Positions 8,320-16,398 of a stretch of DNA of 24,358 nucleotides are shown here, piece by piece (positions within the stretch are counted from its first letter, which is position 1; each line of letters starts with the position of its first letter). The notes beneath the pieces were generated by a model. That model searched no databases. It saw only the letters and a list, made by a program, of their open reading frames with translations, and had not been told where the DNA came from. Position numbers and translations under genes: made by a program. Where the stretch lies: NCBI GenBank assembly GCA_033763435.1, contig JANRKN010000049.1, positions 1 to 24,358 on the forward strand, written 5' to 3'. Source of the stretch: JANRKN01 sp033763435 (GTDB lineage: Bacteria; Planctomycetota; Phycisphaerae; Phycisphaerales; UBA1924).

Positions 8320-8781
8320 ATGCCCCCCACCGATCAGGACGGCATCGCCGGCTCCGACATCCTCCTCGTCGACGACAACGAGCAGAACCTCGAGCTGCTG
8401 ATGGCTTACCTCGAAGACCTGGGCGGCTCAATCCGCACCGCGCGCGACGGCCTCGAGGCCCTCGACGCGATCAAGTCACGCATCCCCGACATCGTCCTGC
8501 TCGATGTCATGATGCCCCGCATGTCGGGCTTCCAGGTCTGTCAGCGCGTCAAGGCCGACCCCGCGACCAAGGACCTGCCGATCGTCATGGTCACGGCACT
8601 CAACGAGGTGGGCGACGTTGAACGCGCCGTCGATTCGGGCGCCGACGACTTTCTCTCCAAGCCCGTCAACAAGGTCGAGCTGTTGACGCGCGTGCGGTCG
8701 CTCATCCGCCTCGGGCGGATGCAGAAGCAGCTCCGCGAAAGCCTCGCCGAGCTTCGACGCCTCAAGCCCGAGCAGAACTGA
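8320..8781 (+). CDS. Single-domain response regulator (CheY-like receiver)
   Basis: This is a phosphorylatable signalling protein of 153 residues. The frame is open to 8128, but the ATG at 8320 has AAGGA seven to eight bases upstream and places the receiver domain at the expected distance from the N-terminus. Hallmarks are the acidic pair Asp18-Asp19 in ILLVDDN, the phospho-acceptor Asp62 in IVLLDVMMP, the switch Thr92 in VMVTAL, and Lys114 in DDFLSKPVN. The sequence closely follows PleD/RpfG-type receivers. After the domain (about residue 135) only a short helical tail, MQKQLRESLAELRRL, remains. No DNA-binding or enzymatic output domain is present, so it probably acts by protein contact or as part of a phosphorelay. 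No histidine kinase is visible in the window. Confidence 0.9.
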   Translation: MPPTDQDGIAGSDILLVDDNEQNLELLMAYLEDLGGSIRTARDGLEALDAIKSRIPDIVLLDVMMPRMSGFQVCQRVKADPATKDLPIVMVTALNEVGDVERAVDSGADDFLSKPVNKVELLTRVRSLIRLGRMQKQLRESLAELRRLKPEQN

Positions 8782-8804
8782 CGGCGCCCGGAACGACCGG
8801 CGAC

Positions 8805-10460
8805 TCAGCAGCCCGCGTTGAAGCGCTCCACGAACAGAATGAAGTCGTCGCTGTCGATGAAGCCCGACGTGTCATAGTCGGCGCTCTTCACGCACGCCGG
8901 ATCGGGCGAGCCGGGCCCATCGCAACCCAGCGCGAACTGCTCGGCGAACAGGATGAAGTCGTCGCTGTCGACGAAGCCCGAGCCGTCATAGTCGGCCGGG
9001 ATCACCGTGCTGAACGAGAACACCGCGGGCGTCGAGGCCGTGCTGCCCACGCCGTTGACCGCCGTCACGCCCCAGTAGTACGTCGCACACTCGCTCAGCA
9101 CGCCCGAGCCCAGTCCGAGGCTGGTGCCCGGAACGCCCGGCACCGCCACGATCGGCGCCGAGAGATCGCTGTTGAGCGAGATGCGGACGGTGTAGCTCGT
9201 CGCGTTGCTCGAGGCGGACCACGTAAGCACGGGCGTAAGCGACTGGCCGATCGCGCCGTCGGCCGGCAGCGCGAGATTGAACGCCCCGGGCGCAGGCGGG
9301 GGCGGAGCGGGCAGGACGAAGTCTGCGATCACCGGGCGATGGTCCGAGGCCGTGCTCGAGATCGTCGCGGCGCCGCCGAGATAGCCGACGATCTCGTTCG
9401 GATACCACGTGGCGGGCATGCCGGGGTCGGTCGAATTGAAAATGAACGCCCGCCTGAGCGTCGCGATCGAGTCCTGCCACATCAGGTAATCGAGCTTGCT
9501 CGAACTCTGCGTCGTCCGGTTGTTGGCAAAGGGCGTCCGCGCGTCGTCGAGCGTTGCGAAGCTGCGATCGCGGTCGGTGCCGCCGGTGCCGTCGGCGCGG
9601 GTCATCCAGTGCACGGGCCCGTCGCGCCCGTTGCTGTTCTCGTCCTCGTTCATGTCCCCGCCCCAGATCACGGGCGTGAAGGCGTCGAGCACCCGCGTCG
9701 CGGCCGGGGCATCGTTGATCCGCACCCGCGGATCCGGCGTGGTGCCCGCGGGGCCGCCGTTGAAGAGATAGTCGATGTAGTACGCGATGTTCTTCGCCGC
9801 GTTGAGCCGGTCGGTGAAGTCGGCCGTGGCGCCGCCGCTCTTGAGGTGCCCGTTGCCGACCACCAGATCGCCGCGGTACAACGCGTTGGGCAGGTCGATC
9901 TCAGCGAACTGAAACCCGCGGATGCCGCCCGTGCCGCCCGGCGCATACAGGTCGGCGCTGATGAACGGCAGGTCCGACACCTGCGAGCGTCCGTCGCCGT
10001 TGAGGTCGATGAACGGATAGCGCGAAAGGATGATGTTGCGGTTGAAGCCGTCGTTGGAGTTGGAGACGAACACGAAGGGCAGGTCGTACGACGCGTCGTA
10101 CTTCTGCACAAAGGCGGTGATGCCCGTGCCACCGCGGAGCCACTGGTTCACCGTGGTCGTCAGCGTCGCGACCGAGTCCACGCCCGAACCCGTGCCGTTG
10201 CCCGAGTTGTCGCCCGTCTCCTGAAGGATGAGCACGTCGGGCTTGAACGCGGCCACGATGCGCGCCGTTGCCGTCCAGTCGTTGAACCCTTCGGTCTTCG
10301 TGTTGGTCGAGCAGATCGTGTCGCGCACGTTCCAGGTCATGACGCGCAGGTCACGCGCATCGGTCTTGCCCCACTGGCGCGCGGACGGATTCCACTGCGC
10401 CAGCGTGGTCCCACAGACAAGAGCAAGAACGGCGGCCGAGACAACCATCTCCGTGCGCAT
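8805..10460 (-). CDS. Secreted endonuclease/exonuclease/phosphatase-family protein with GC-type dockerin tail
   Basis: This is a 551-residue exported protein. The ATG at 10460 follows AGGAG by nine bases and begins a signal peptide (MRTEMVVSAAVLALVCGTTLAQ). Residues 37-383 form an endonuclease/exonuclease/phosphatase domain. Its catalytic positions are visible: Asn44 in MTWNVRD, Glu81 in LILQETGD, His205 in GNGHLKSGG, Asp269 and Asn271 in WGGDMNED, and Asp373-His374 in SDHRPV. A proline-rich linker (385-392) leads to a fibronectin type III-like domain (about 395-487). The tail (489-551) is a duplicated dockerin-like repeat ending in Gly-Cys. The enzyme probably cleaves phosphodiester bonds, for example in extracellular DNA, but phospholipid or nucleotide substrates are also possible. 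The tail presumably tethers it to the cell surface or a partner. Its 3' end is convergent with the response regulator, 23 bp away. Confidence 0.88.
   Translation of the reverse strand: MRTEMVVSAAVLALVCGTTLAQWNPSARQWGKTDARDLRVMTWNVRDTICSTNTKTEGFNDWTATARIVAAFKPDVLILQETGDNSGNGTGSGVDSVATLTTTVNQWLRGGTGITAFVQKYDASYDLPFVFVSNSNDGFNRNIILSRYPFIDLNGDGRSQVSDLPFISADLYAPGGTGGIRGFQFAEIDLPNALYRGDLVVGNGHLKSGGATADFTDRLNAAKNIAYYIDYLFNGGPAGTTPDPRVRINDAPAATRVLDAFTPVIWGGDMNEDENSNGRDGPVHWMTRADGTGGTDRDRSFATLDDARTPFANNRTTQSSSKLDYLMWQDSIATLRRAFIFNSTDPGMPATWYPNEIVGYLGGAATISSTASDHRPVIADFVLPAPPPPAPGAFNLALPADGAIGQSLTPVLTWSASSNATSYTVRISLNSDLSAPIVAVPGVPGTSLGLGSGVLSECATYYWGVTAVNGVGSTASTPAVFSFSTVIPADYDGSGFVDSDDFILFAEQFALGCDGPGSPDPACVKSADYDTSGFIDSDDFILFVERFNAGC
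8808..8996 (-). repeat. GC-type dockerin-like tail, first copy (two internal repeats)
   Basis: Two 21-codon units (8934-8996 and 8820-8882) encode nearly the same acidic stretch, of the form ADYDxSGF(V/I)DSDDFILF. The Asp-rich loops resemble calcium-binding dockerin/EF-hand loops. They are separated by an 18-residue linker, LGCDGPGSPDPACVKS plus two residues, that contains two cysteines, and the protein ends in Cys. The same architecture recurs at 10634-10828. Confidence 0.85.
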
Positions 10461-10571
10461 CGACAAGCACTCCTGAGCCCACGAACTGCCGCGCGCCGGG
10501 ACCAGCTCTCCCGAAGCCACGCGAGGGGGAAGGGTACGTCCGAGTTGCAACGCACCGTTCCCTGTACGAAA

Positions 10572-10601
10572 CCGGGGCCCCCGCTCTCGCGGAGGCCCCG
10601 G
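10572..10601 (-). terminator. Intrinsic terminator of the 769-residue dockerin-tailed gene
   Basis: CCGGGGCC (10572-10579) pairs with GGCCCCGG (10594-10601), with CCGC/GCGG extending the stem inwards. On the minus strand the stem is followed by TTTCGT, a short T-run. It lies 30 bp after the stop of the gene ending at 10631 and more than 100 bp before the start of the next gene, so the two dockerin-tailed genes are probably transcribed separately. Confidence 0.6.
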
Positions 10602-10630
10602 GATTCAACACACTTCAGCCGAGCAAGGGC

Positions 10631-12940
10631 TCAGCAGCCGGTCTCGAAGGCGTTGACGTAGGACACGAAGTCATCGGAGTCGACGAAGCCCGAGCCGTCG
10701 AAGTCCGCGCTCTTGATGCACGCGGGGTCGGGCGAGCCAGCGCCGTCGCAGCCGAGGGAGAACTGGCTCACGAACGTCACGAAGTCGTCCGAGTCAAGGA
10801 AGCCCGAGCCGTCGAAGTCCGCGGGGCAGGGGACGTAGCCGATGTACATCAGCGCGCCATACTGCTGGTCGGGGCTGGTGGGCTCCTGCGGGTTGGTACC
10901 CGTGGGGCTGTTGTAATCGCCGTCGTTGTCGTAGTCATAGACGATCGACGCGTTGAGCACGAGGCCGCCGAGCGTGCGAGACTGCTCGTTGGCAAAGTCG
11001 CCGGGGTTCTCGCCGTTGAACGCCGAGACGATGGCGTTGTTCGAGAAGAACGTGCCCGACGAGGTCGAGTCCGCGTCGGCCAGTTCGAGGAACTGGACCT
11101 GGTAGCGCGTCTGCGAGTTGCGGCCCAGGAAGGTGTCGCCGACCTCGACGAGCACTTCGAGCTGCCAGCTGAACGAGGCCTGGTCGTAGACCGCGCGGAA
11201 GAGCATGTTGTCAAAGTCCTCGAACGTCGAGCCGTCCTGCAGGCGCTTGCGGATCACGCCGGTGCCCACGAAGTAGGCGTTGCCGTTGGCGTCAAACGCC
11301 GGCGGCGAAATCGAGGGGCCTGAGGGAGCGCCGCCGGTCAGCTCGAACAGCGAGGCCTGACGGCCGATCGCCGCGTCCTGATCGTCGATCACGCCGTCGA
11401 ACTCACCCGCGTCGCTGGTGAAGGGGAAGCCGTCGTTGCCGTAGTCGCCGCGGATGATCTTGCCGTCGGGCAGACCGGTGCCGAGGTTGACGTCAGTCCA
11501 GCCGATGAGGGTCCACGCCGGGACCGAGTTCGCGTTGGTCGGGTCCCACTTGACGACCGCGATCGCGTTGTAGGGGTTGGCCTGCGTCTGAGCGCTCTGG
11601 GGCGGAGCGCCGTTCGTGGGCCAGGCAAACAGCGTCGCCGCGGCGAGCGCCTCGGTCTGACCCGTACGGACGACGCTGGTGGTGCCGTTGCCGCCACGGA
11701 AGGCGACCTGCGAGTTGTAGTGACGGAAGTCGCCGACGCCCGAGGCCTGAGCCCAGTTCCAGGGCGTGATGGCGCCGCCGGTCAGGCCCGGCAGGTTGAG
11801 GTTGTCAACAAGCGCCGTGGGCCGCGTGAACTGGCGCGTGCCGCTGACGTTGCCGCCGCCGTCCACGCCCCAGACCATCAGCAGCTCGGTGAACGAGGGG
11901 TCAAGCTGCAGCTTGCCGATGATCGCGCCGGTACCCACGGTGCCGGGGAAGACGGTCGCCTGTGAGAACGAGACGCCGCCGCGGTGGTCAAGGCCCGAAG
12001 GAGCCCGATGCGTCGCGACCGCGGTGGTCGCGCCCGGAGCGTTCTCGTACACGTAGTTCCGGTTGAAGTTCGAGCCCATCAGGCGCCCGTCGCCCGACGT
12101 CGAGCGGTTCTCGGGGAGCAGCGTGGGCGGGTTGTGCGAGGTCGTCGTCGAGTTGATGAGCCAGTCGGTCGAGCCGACGTCGCTGACGCTGCCGGTGTTG
12201 AGGCCGACGGCCACCGGCCCGCGGATCTGGTTCAGATTCGCCGGGTTGCGCTGGTCCATCGACACGCGGAAGTAGTTGACGCCCGTGATCGCGGGGCTGC
12301 CCGTGACGGCGTTGGCGTCGGCGCGGAAGGCGATGTTGCCGTTCGAGTCGACGCCGCCCATGCCGAACTGCGCCGTGTCACCCGCCGAGCCGCTGGGCGT
12401 GTTGATCGCCGCGTTGACGCGCGTGACGTACAGCCGGCCCGGGTCAGCGGGGTTGAAGTTGACGATACCGCCGATGATGTTGTTGACGCTGAAGTTGCCC
12501 GCGCTGGTCGCAAACTCAGCGAACGCCACGCCGAACTGCGTCGAGCTCTGCAGGCCCGGCAGCGTCACATTGAAGCTGGCGTCGTTCTCGCTGGGGTGCA
12601 CGCCGCCGCCCTGGCCGCGCCACGCGCTGTAGCTGTTCGCGAACGAGGGCACCTGGAAGCGCATCGTCTGGCTGATCGTCTGCCCGGAGAGCAGCGACGA
12701 GTAGAACGTCGGCGAAGCCTTCGAGGCCTTGATGATCGGCGCGATGCCGAAGAACTTGCCCGTCGTCGAACGGAACGGGGTCAGATCCACCACGTACGAA
12801 GCGCGCTGATGCACGCCCGTGCTCCACACTTCCAGCGAGTCACCGGGCAGCCCGCCCACCTTGCCCACCGAGTCCTGCGCCATCGCCGGCGCCGCCAGAC
12901 CCGCGGCCGTCAACATCAGAGCGATCGTCGTCTTCCGCAT
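10631..12940 (-). CDS. Large secreted protein of unknown function with GC-type dockerin tail
   Basis: This is a 769-residue exported protein. The ATG at 12940 is nine bases after AAGGAG and starts a clear signal peptide (MRKTTIALMLTAAGLAAPAMA|Q). A GTG six codons earlier is possible but less well placed. The long mature region is rich in Gly, Asn, Ser, Thr and Phe and nearly free of cysteine. Its strand-turn patterns are typical of beta-propeller or beta-sandwich surface proteins, and I recognise no catalytic domain. A GEFDGVIDDQDAA stretch at about three-quarters of the length looks like an extra Asp-rich loop. The last 65 residues (705-769) are a duplicated dockerin-like repeat ending in Thr-Gly-Cys, very similar to that of the neighbouring nuclease-like protein. 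It is likely a cell-surface or secreted structural protein. A terminator follows the stop. Confidence 0.82.
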   Translation of the reverse strand: MRKTTIALMLTAAGLAAPAMAQDSVGKVGGLPGDSLEVWSTGVHQRASYVVDLTPFRSTTGKFFGIAPIIKASKASPTFYSSLLSGQTISQTMRFQVPSFANSYSAWRGQGGGVHPSENDASFNVTLPGLQSSTQFGVAFAEFATSAGNFSVNNIIGGIVNFNPADPGRLYVTRVNAAINTPSGSAGDTAQFGMGGVDSNGNIAFRADANAVTGSPAITGVNYFRVSMDQRNPANLNQIRGPVAVGLNTGSVSDVGSTDWLINSTTTSHNPPTLLPENRSTSGDGRLMGSNFNRNYVYENAPGATTAVATHRAPSGLDHRGGVSFSQATVFPGTVGTGAIIGKLQLDPSFTELLMVWGVDGGGNVSGTRQFTRPTALVDNLNLPGLTGGAITPWNWAQASGVGDFRHYNSQVAFRGGNGTTSVVRTGQTEALAAATLFAWPTNGAPPQSAQTQANPYNAIAVVKWDPTNANSVPAWTLIGWTDVNLGTGLPDGKIIRGDYGNDGFPFTSDAGEFDGVIDDQDAAIGRQASLFELTGGAPSGPSISPPAFDANGNAYFVGTGVIRKRLQDGSTFEDFDNMLFRAVYDQASFSWQLEVLVEVGDTFLGRNSQTRYQVQFLELADADSTSSGTFFSNNAIVSAFNGENPGDFANEQSRTLGGLVLNASIVYDYDNDGDYNSPTGTNPQEPTSPDQQYGALMYIGYVPCPADFDGSGFLDSDDFVTFVSQFSLGCDGAGSPDPACIKSADFDGSGFVDSDDFVSYVNAFETGC
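10634..10828 (-). repeat. GC-type dockerin-like tail, second copy (two internal repeats)
   Basis: The tail repeats ADFDGSGF(L/V)DSDDFV twice around a linker, SLGCDGAGSPDPACIKS, almost identical to that of the first copy at 8808-8996. The DNA is also similar, with short stretches such as GACGAAGCCCGAGCCGTC (plus-strand sense) shared between copies. The terminal residues are Gly-Cys in both. Confidence 0.85.
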
Positions 12941-13401
12941 TGAGCACAGCTCCTTCACTTGATTCGATCCTCAACGTCTTCCGATCCGCACGCGGGCATC
13001 CCCCGCACTCGGACTCGAGCCGCCGTCGGCCCTTCTACCGTCTAGCCTCCGCGGCCAGCCAGTCCGCCGAGACTCACCGCCGCCACCCGCCGCGAGCGAC
13101 GGGTGCGACCATGAATCCTGCCCCAGTCCGAGGGACCTCTCTCTTCGATCCAACTCCAGCGGGGGCTCACGGCCTCGACTCGCGCACAACCCCCGTTACG
13201 CGCAAATCTCGCCCGTGCTTGAAGATGATACCCCCTCGCTCGGCGTCGCCCATCAGGGGGAGTACGGGCTTGTGTGAAGATTCCGTTCAGTCGACAACCC
13301 GTGCCTGCTCAACGGATTACGACATCCACCAAGGCCCATGCTTTCCCTCAGTTCTCGGACGACGTGCCCAAGGTTTGCGAGGGGGAGCTTCTCTGTCGCG
13401 C
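12941..13401. other. 461-bp intergenic region between psuG and the large dockerin-tailed gene
   Basis: I see no credible gene here. Both flanking genes run on the minus strand, so this must hold the end of the psuG transcript and the promoter of the secreted protein. CCCCCT (13231-13236) can pair with AGGGGG (13255-13260) around an 18-nt loop. A patch from about 13275 to 13345 is less GC-rich than the surroundings and is the best place for a promoter, but I find no good -35/-10 pair. The ribosome site AAGGAG of the downstream gene is at its very edge. Confidence 0.6.
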
Positions 13402-14301
13402 TCAGGCCGGCAGCGCCGCGGCGATCTGTGCCGCCAGCCGCGCGTTCGATCGCACGAGCTCGATGTTGGCCCGGAGCGTCGCCCCACCCGAGAGCTCATG
13501 CAACGCGCCCAGCAGCGCGGGCGTCACGCCCCGACCCGTCACGCCCGCCGCCTCGACGCGCGCCCGCGCCGAAGCGAGCCACGCCTCCCACTGCCCGCGC
13601 GCCAGCTCGTGCTCGGCCGCGATCGGATTCGCGATCACCAGCCCCCGTCCCGTTCGTGCAAGCGCCGACTCGGCAAACCGCGCGAGCTCCGCGACATCAT
13701 CGATCCGCACGTCCACGGGCAGATCGAACCCATCCGCCTGCCGACGGTAAAACGCCGGGAACTGATCGCATCGGAACCCCACCACCGTCACGCCCAGCGT
13801 CTCGAGCACCTCGCGCGTCGCGGGCACATCCAGAATCCCCTTCACCCCCGCGGTCACGACCGCGACCGGAAACCGCGTGAACGCCGGCAGATCCGCCGAC
13901 ACATCCGCGCTGGTGCCAAACCCCGGATGCACCCCCCCAAGCGCCCCGGTCGCGAACACCCGCAGCCCGGCCATCGCCGCCAGCTGCATCGTCGTGCTCA
14001 CCGTGGTCGCCGCGTGCGACCGCCGCGAAATCAACGGCAGCAGGTTGCCCGAATTGGCCTTGGGCACGCGCCCCGCGCGCAGCAGCGTCCCGAGCTCCTC
14101 GCGCGATAGCCCGACCACCGGCTCGCCGCTCACAACCGCCACCGTCGCAGGCAACGCGCCCTGCGAGATCACATCCTGATCGAGCCGCTCGGCCAGCTCC
14201 ATCGCCGCCTCCGCGGGCACGCCGTGGAGCAAGAGCGTGGATTCCAGCGCCACGCAGCGCGAGGGGAGAACACGTCCTCGATAGGCAAACCGTGGGTACA
14301 T
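13402..14301 (-). CDS. psuG: Pseudouridine-5'-phosphate glycosidase
   Basis: This enzyme reversibly splits pseudouridine 5'-phosphate into uracil and ribose 5-phosphate, the second step of pseudouridine breakdown. The 299 residues align along the whole family. The pattern includes VALESTLLLHG (residues 17-27), PATVAVVSGEPVVGL (51-65), TTVSTTMQLA (99-108), FATGALGGVHPG (116-127), SADVSADL (131-138), AGVKGILD (151-158), ANPIAAE (224-230) and VTPALLGALHELSGG (259-273). Lys154 matches the lysine that forms the imine with ribose phosphate in the E. coli enzyme. Glu20, Lys81, His125 and Asp137 sit at the other known active-site positions. The usual KxSRRD stretch after Lys81 reads KANSGNL here, a mild divergence. 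No pseudouridine kinase gene (psuK) is adjacent. The gene is divergent from cstA, with a G-rich repeat just upstream of its start. No clear ribosome site is seen. Confidence 0.93.
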   Translation of the reverse strand: MYPRFAYRGRVLPSRCVALESTLLLHGVPAEAAMELAERLDQDVISQGALPATVAVVSGEPVVGLSREELGTLLRAGRVPKANSGNLLPLISRRSHAATTVSTTMQLAAMAGLRVFATGALGGVHPGFGTSADVSADLPAFTRFPVAVVTAGVKGILDVPATREVLETLGVTVVGFRCDQFPAFYRRQADGFDLPVDVRIDDVAELARFAESALARTGRGLVIANPIAAEHELARGQWEAWLASARARVEAAGVTGRGVTPALLGALHELSGGATLRANIELVRSNARLAAQIAAALPA

Positions 14302-14324
14302 GCGCGTTCAAGATAGCTCCGCCG

Positions 14325-14362
14325 CCCCACCCACGCCCACCCACGCCCCACCCACGCCCCAC
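14325..14362 (-). repeat. G-rich tandem repeat with G-quadruplex potential between psuG and cstA
   Basis: On the + strand an 11-bp unit CCCCACCCACG is repeated about 3.5 times: 14325-14335, a 10-bp variant at 14336-14345, 14346-14356, and a partial copy at 14357-14362. On the minus strand this gives seven runs of three or four G separated by only one to three bases, which satisfies the usual G-quadruplex pattern several times over. It lies 24 bp upstream of the psuG start and about 70 bp upstream of the cstA start. Confidence 0.75.
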
Positions 14363-14433
14363 AGTTGCCCGCGGTATTCTGCGAAGCTCAGCCCGGCGAA
14401 CCGGCGCCGGGATTCCTCTCCAAGGAGCGCCGC

Positions 14434-16221
14434 ATGACGCTGGCGGGCCTCGCAGTTCTTGTGCTCGTCGCCCTCACCGCGGGCTACTTCATTTATGGGC
14501 GCTTCATCGCGCGCCAGTACAACCTGCGTGCCGACGCCCGCACGCCCGCGCACGAGCACCACGACGGGCACGACTTTGTCCCCACGCGCCCGTTCTTCCT
14601 GCTCGCCCAGCACTTCAGCGCGATCGCCGCCGCCGGGCCCATCGTCGGCCCGATCCTCGCGTGCATCGCCTTCGGCTGGCTGCCGTGCGTGCTTTGGATC
14701 CTCCTGGGCGTGGTCCTCATCGGCGCGGTGCACGACTTCTCCGCTCTGGTCGCCTCGGTCCGCCACGGCGCGCACTCCATCGCCGAGATCGCCCGCGTGC
14801 ACCTGGGTCGCCGCGCTTGGCTCTCGCTCAGCCTGTTTATCTGGGTCGCGCTGATCTACGTCATCGTCGCCTTCACCGACGTCACCGCCCAGACCTTCAT
14901 CGGCAAGGGCGAAGTCGACGCCGTCACGGGCGCAACCTTCAACCCCGGCGGCGCCGTCGCGGCCTCCAGCGTCCTCTATCTGCTCCTGGCCATCGTCATG
15001 GGCCTCCTCCAGCGCTACGCCAAGCTCCCGCTCTCGATCGCCACCATCATCTTCGTCCCCGCGACGCTCGGCGCCGTCTGGGCAGGCACACGCATCAGCG
15101 AGATCCTCGTCCTCCCCATCGCCGCCTGGCACGCGATCCTCCTCGGATACTGCCTCGCCGCCTCCATGCTCCCCGTCTGGGCCCTCCAACAGCCCCGCGG
15201 CTACCTCGGCGGCTTCATGCTCTACGCCACCCTCGCCGTCGGCGCCCTCGGCGTCCTCTTCGGCGGACGCTCCATCGAACAACCCATGCTCCGCGAGCCG
15301 GTCACGCAGGAGCTTTCCGGACTCTGGGCCTTCATTACCAACCACGCCGACGCACCCGCCATGACCGGCCTGCTCTTCCCCTTCCTCTTCGTCACCATCG
15401 CCTGCGGCGCCTGCTCCGGCTTCCATGGCCTCGTCTGCGGCGGAACCACCAGCAAGCAAATCGACAAAGAGACCCACTGCACACCCATCGCCTTCGGCGC
15501 CATGCTCCTCGAAGGCTTCGTCGCCATCATCGCCCTCGCGACCGTCCTCATCCTCCTCCCCGCCGACACCACCGGCAAATCGCCCAACGCCATCTTCGGC
15601 GCCGGCATCGCCTCCTTCATCACCCAGTTCGTGGGCCCCGAGCATCTCAAGGTCGCGCAAACCTTCGGCACGCTCGCCGTCGCAACCTTCGTCTTCGACA
15701 CCCTCGACGTTTCCGTCCGCCTCGGACGCTATCTCATCCAGGAACTCACGGGCCAGACCGCCGCGAAGGTCGGACGCCTGCGCGCGGGCGCGGTCGGGTT
15801 CGCCGCGGCGCTCGCCACGGTCAGCGTTCCGTTCCTCATCCTCCGCACCGCCGACGCGGGCTCTTGGCAGGCCTTCTGGACGCTCTTCGGCACGTCCAAC
15901 CAGCTCCTCGCCGCCCTCACGCTTCTGGGCGTCACCGTCTGGCTCAAACGCTCGGGCAAGAAGTACTGGTTCGCCGCCGGGCCCATGCTGGTCGTCATGA
16001 CGATCACCCTGTCCGCGCTCGCGCTTCAGATCCTGACCGGCGTTCGCGCCGCCCTCAACGGCCGATGGACGCTCGAGTCCGGCGCTTTCAACCCGGCGGT
16101 CCTCAACGCGGGCGTCGCGATCCTGCTCGCGGGCCTGGCCGCGATCTTCATCTTCGACGGGCTCATCTCGGGCAAGCGCGGCGAACGCCGGCACACGAGC
16201 CATCATCACCCGAGCCACTGA
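14434..16221 (+). CDS. cstA: Carbon starvation protein A, peptide/pyruvate transporter family
   Basis: This is an inner-membrane transporter of the CstA family, members of which take up peptides or pyruvate, classically during carbon limitation. The ATG at 14434 is six bases after AAGGAG and opens directly into the first membrane helix (MTLAGLAVLVLVALTAGYFIYG). The longer open frame should not be used. The 595 residues contain many hydrophobic helices and the family signatures HFSAIAAAGPIVGP (60-73), GAVHDF (97-102), FHGLVCGGTTSKQIDKETH in the middle, and the WTLFGTSNQLLAALTLL segment near the end. The C-terminus is His-rich (HTSHHHPSH). This is shorter than E. coli CstA (about 700) and nearer to the shorter homologues. 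It is divergent from psuG and followed by a hairpin at 16274-16311. Confidence 0.95.
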   Translation: MTLAGLAVLVLVALTAGYFIYGRFIARQYNLRADARTPAHEHHDGHDFVPTRPFFLLAQHFSAIAAAGPIVGPILACIAFGWLPCVLWILLGVVLIGAVHDFSALVASVRHGAHSIAEIARVHLGRRAWLSLSLFIWVALIYVIVAFTDVTAQTFIGKGEVDAVTGATFNPGGAVAASSVLYLLLAIVMGLLQRYAKLPLSIATIIFVPATLGAVWAGTRISEILVLPIAAWHAILLGYCLAASMLPVWALQQPRGYLGGFMLYATLAVGALGVLFGGRSIEQPMLREPVTQELSGLWAFITNHADAPAMTGLLFPFLFVTIACGACSGFHGLVCGGTTSKQIDKETHCTPIAFGAMLLEGFVAIIALATVLILLPADTTGKSPNAIFGAGIASFITQFVGPEHLKVAQTFGTLAVATFVFDTLDVSVRLGRYLIQELTGQTAAKVGRLRAGAVGFAAALATVSVPFLILRTADAGSWQAFWTLFGTSNQLLAALTLLGVTVWLKRSGKKYWFAAGPMLVVMTITLSALALQILTGVRAALNGRWTLESGAFNPAVLNAGVAILLAGLAAIFIFDGLISGKRGERRHTSHHHPSH

Positions 16222-16273
16222 CGCGAGTTTGCCCGCCGCGACGCGCCGCTCCAGAACGCGCGCCTCCAAAACG

Positions 16274-16311
16274 CACAGCCCCCGCGTCCCGATCGGGGCG
16301 CAGGGGCTGTG
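16274..16311. terminator. Long hairpin between cstA and the HU gene, terminator chiefly for the minus strand
   Basis: CACAGCCCC (16274-16282) pairs perfectly with GGGGCTGTG (16303-16311). The stem continues through GCG/CGC and CCC/GGG, interrupted only by a C-A mismatch and a T-G pair, to a GATC loop. On the minus strand it is followed two bases later by TTTT, which makes a good intrinsic terminator for the HU message about 210 nt after its stop. On the + strand there is no T-run, but the hairpin lies 52 bp after the cstA stop and could help end that transcript. Confidence 0.6.
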
Positions 16312-16398
16312 ATCGACCGTGATTCCGCCGGAGTGCGTGCGTCCGGTGAAGCGTCGTGCGAGCTCGCGTCCCTTCGAATCAGCCGGGCATCCTGTTTA

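Noticed and set aside
14308..16269. Very long open frames opposite known genes, for example antisense to cstA (14308-16269, -), dacB (5982-7859, +), rny (4399-5898, -) and secA (21932-23821, -)
   Set aside because: In GC-rich sequence stop codons are rare in the frame opposite strong GC-ending codons. The products are Arg/Ala/Gly/Asp-rich without family motifs, while the other strand encodes recognised proteins.
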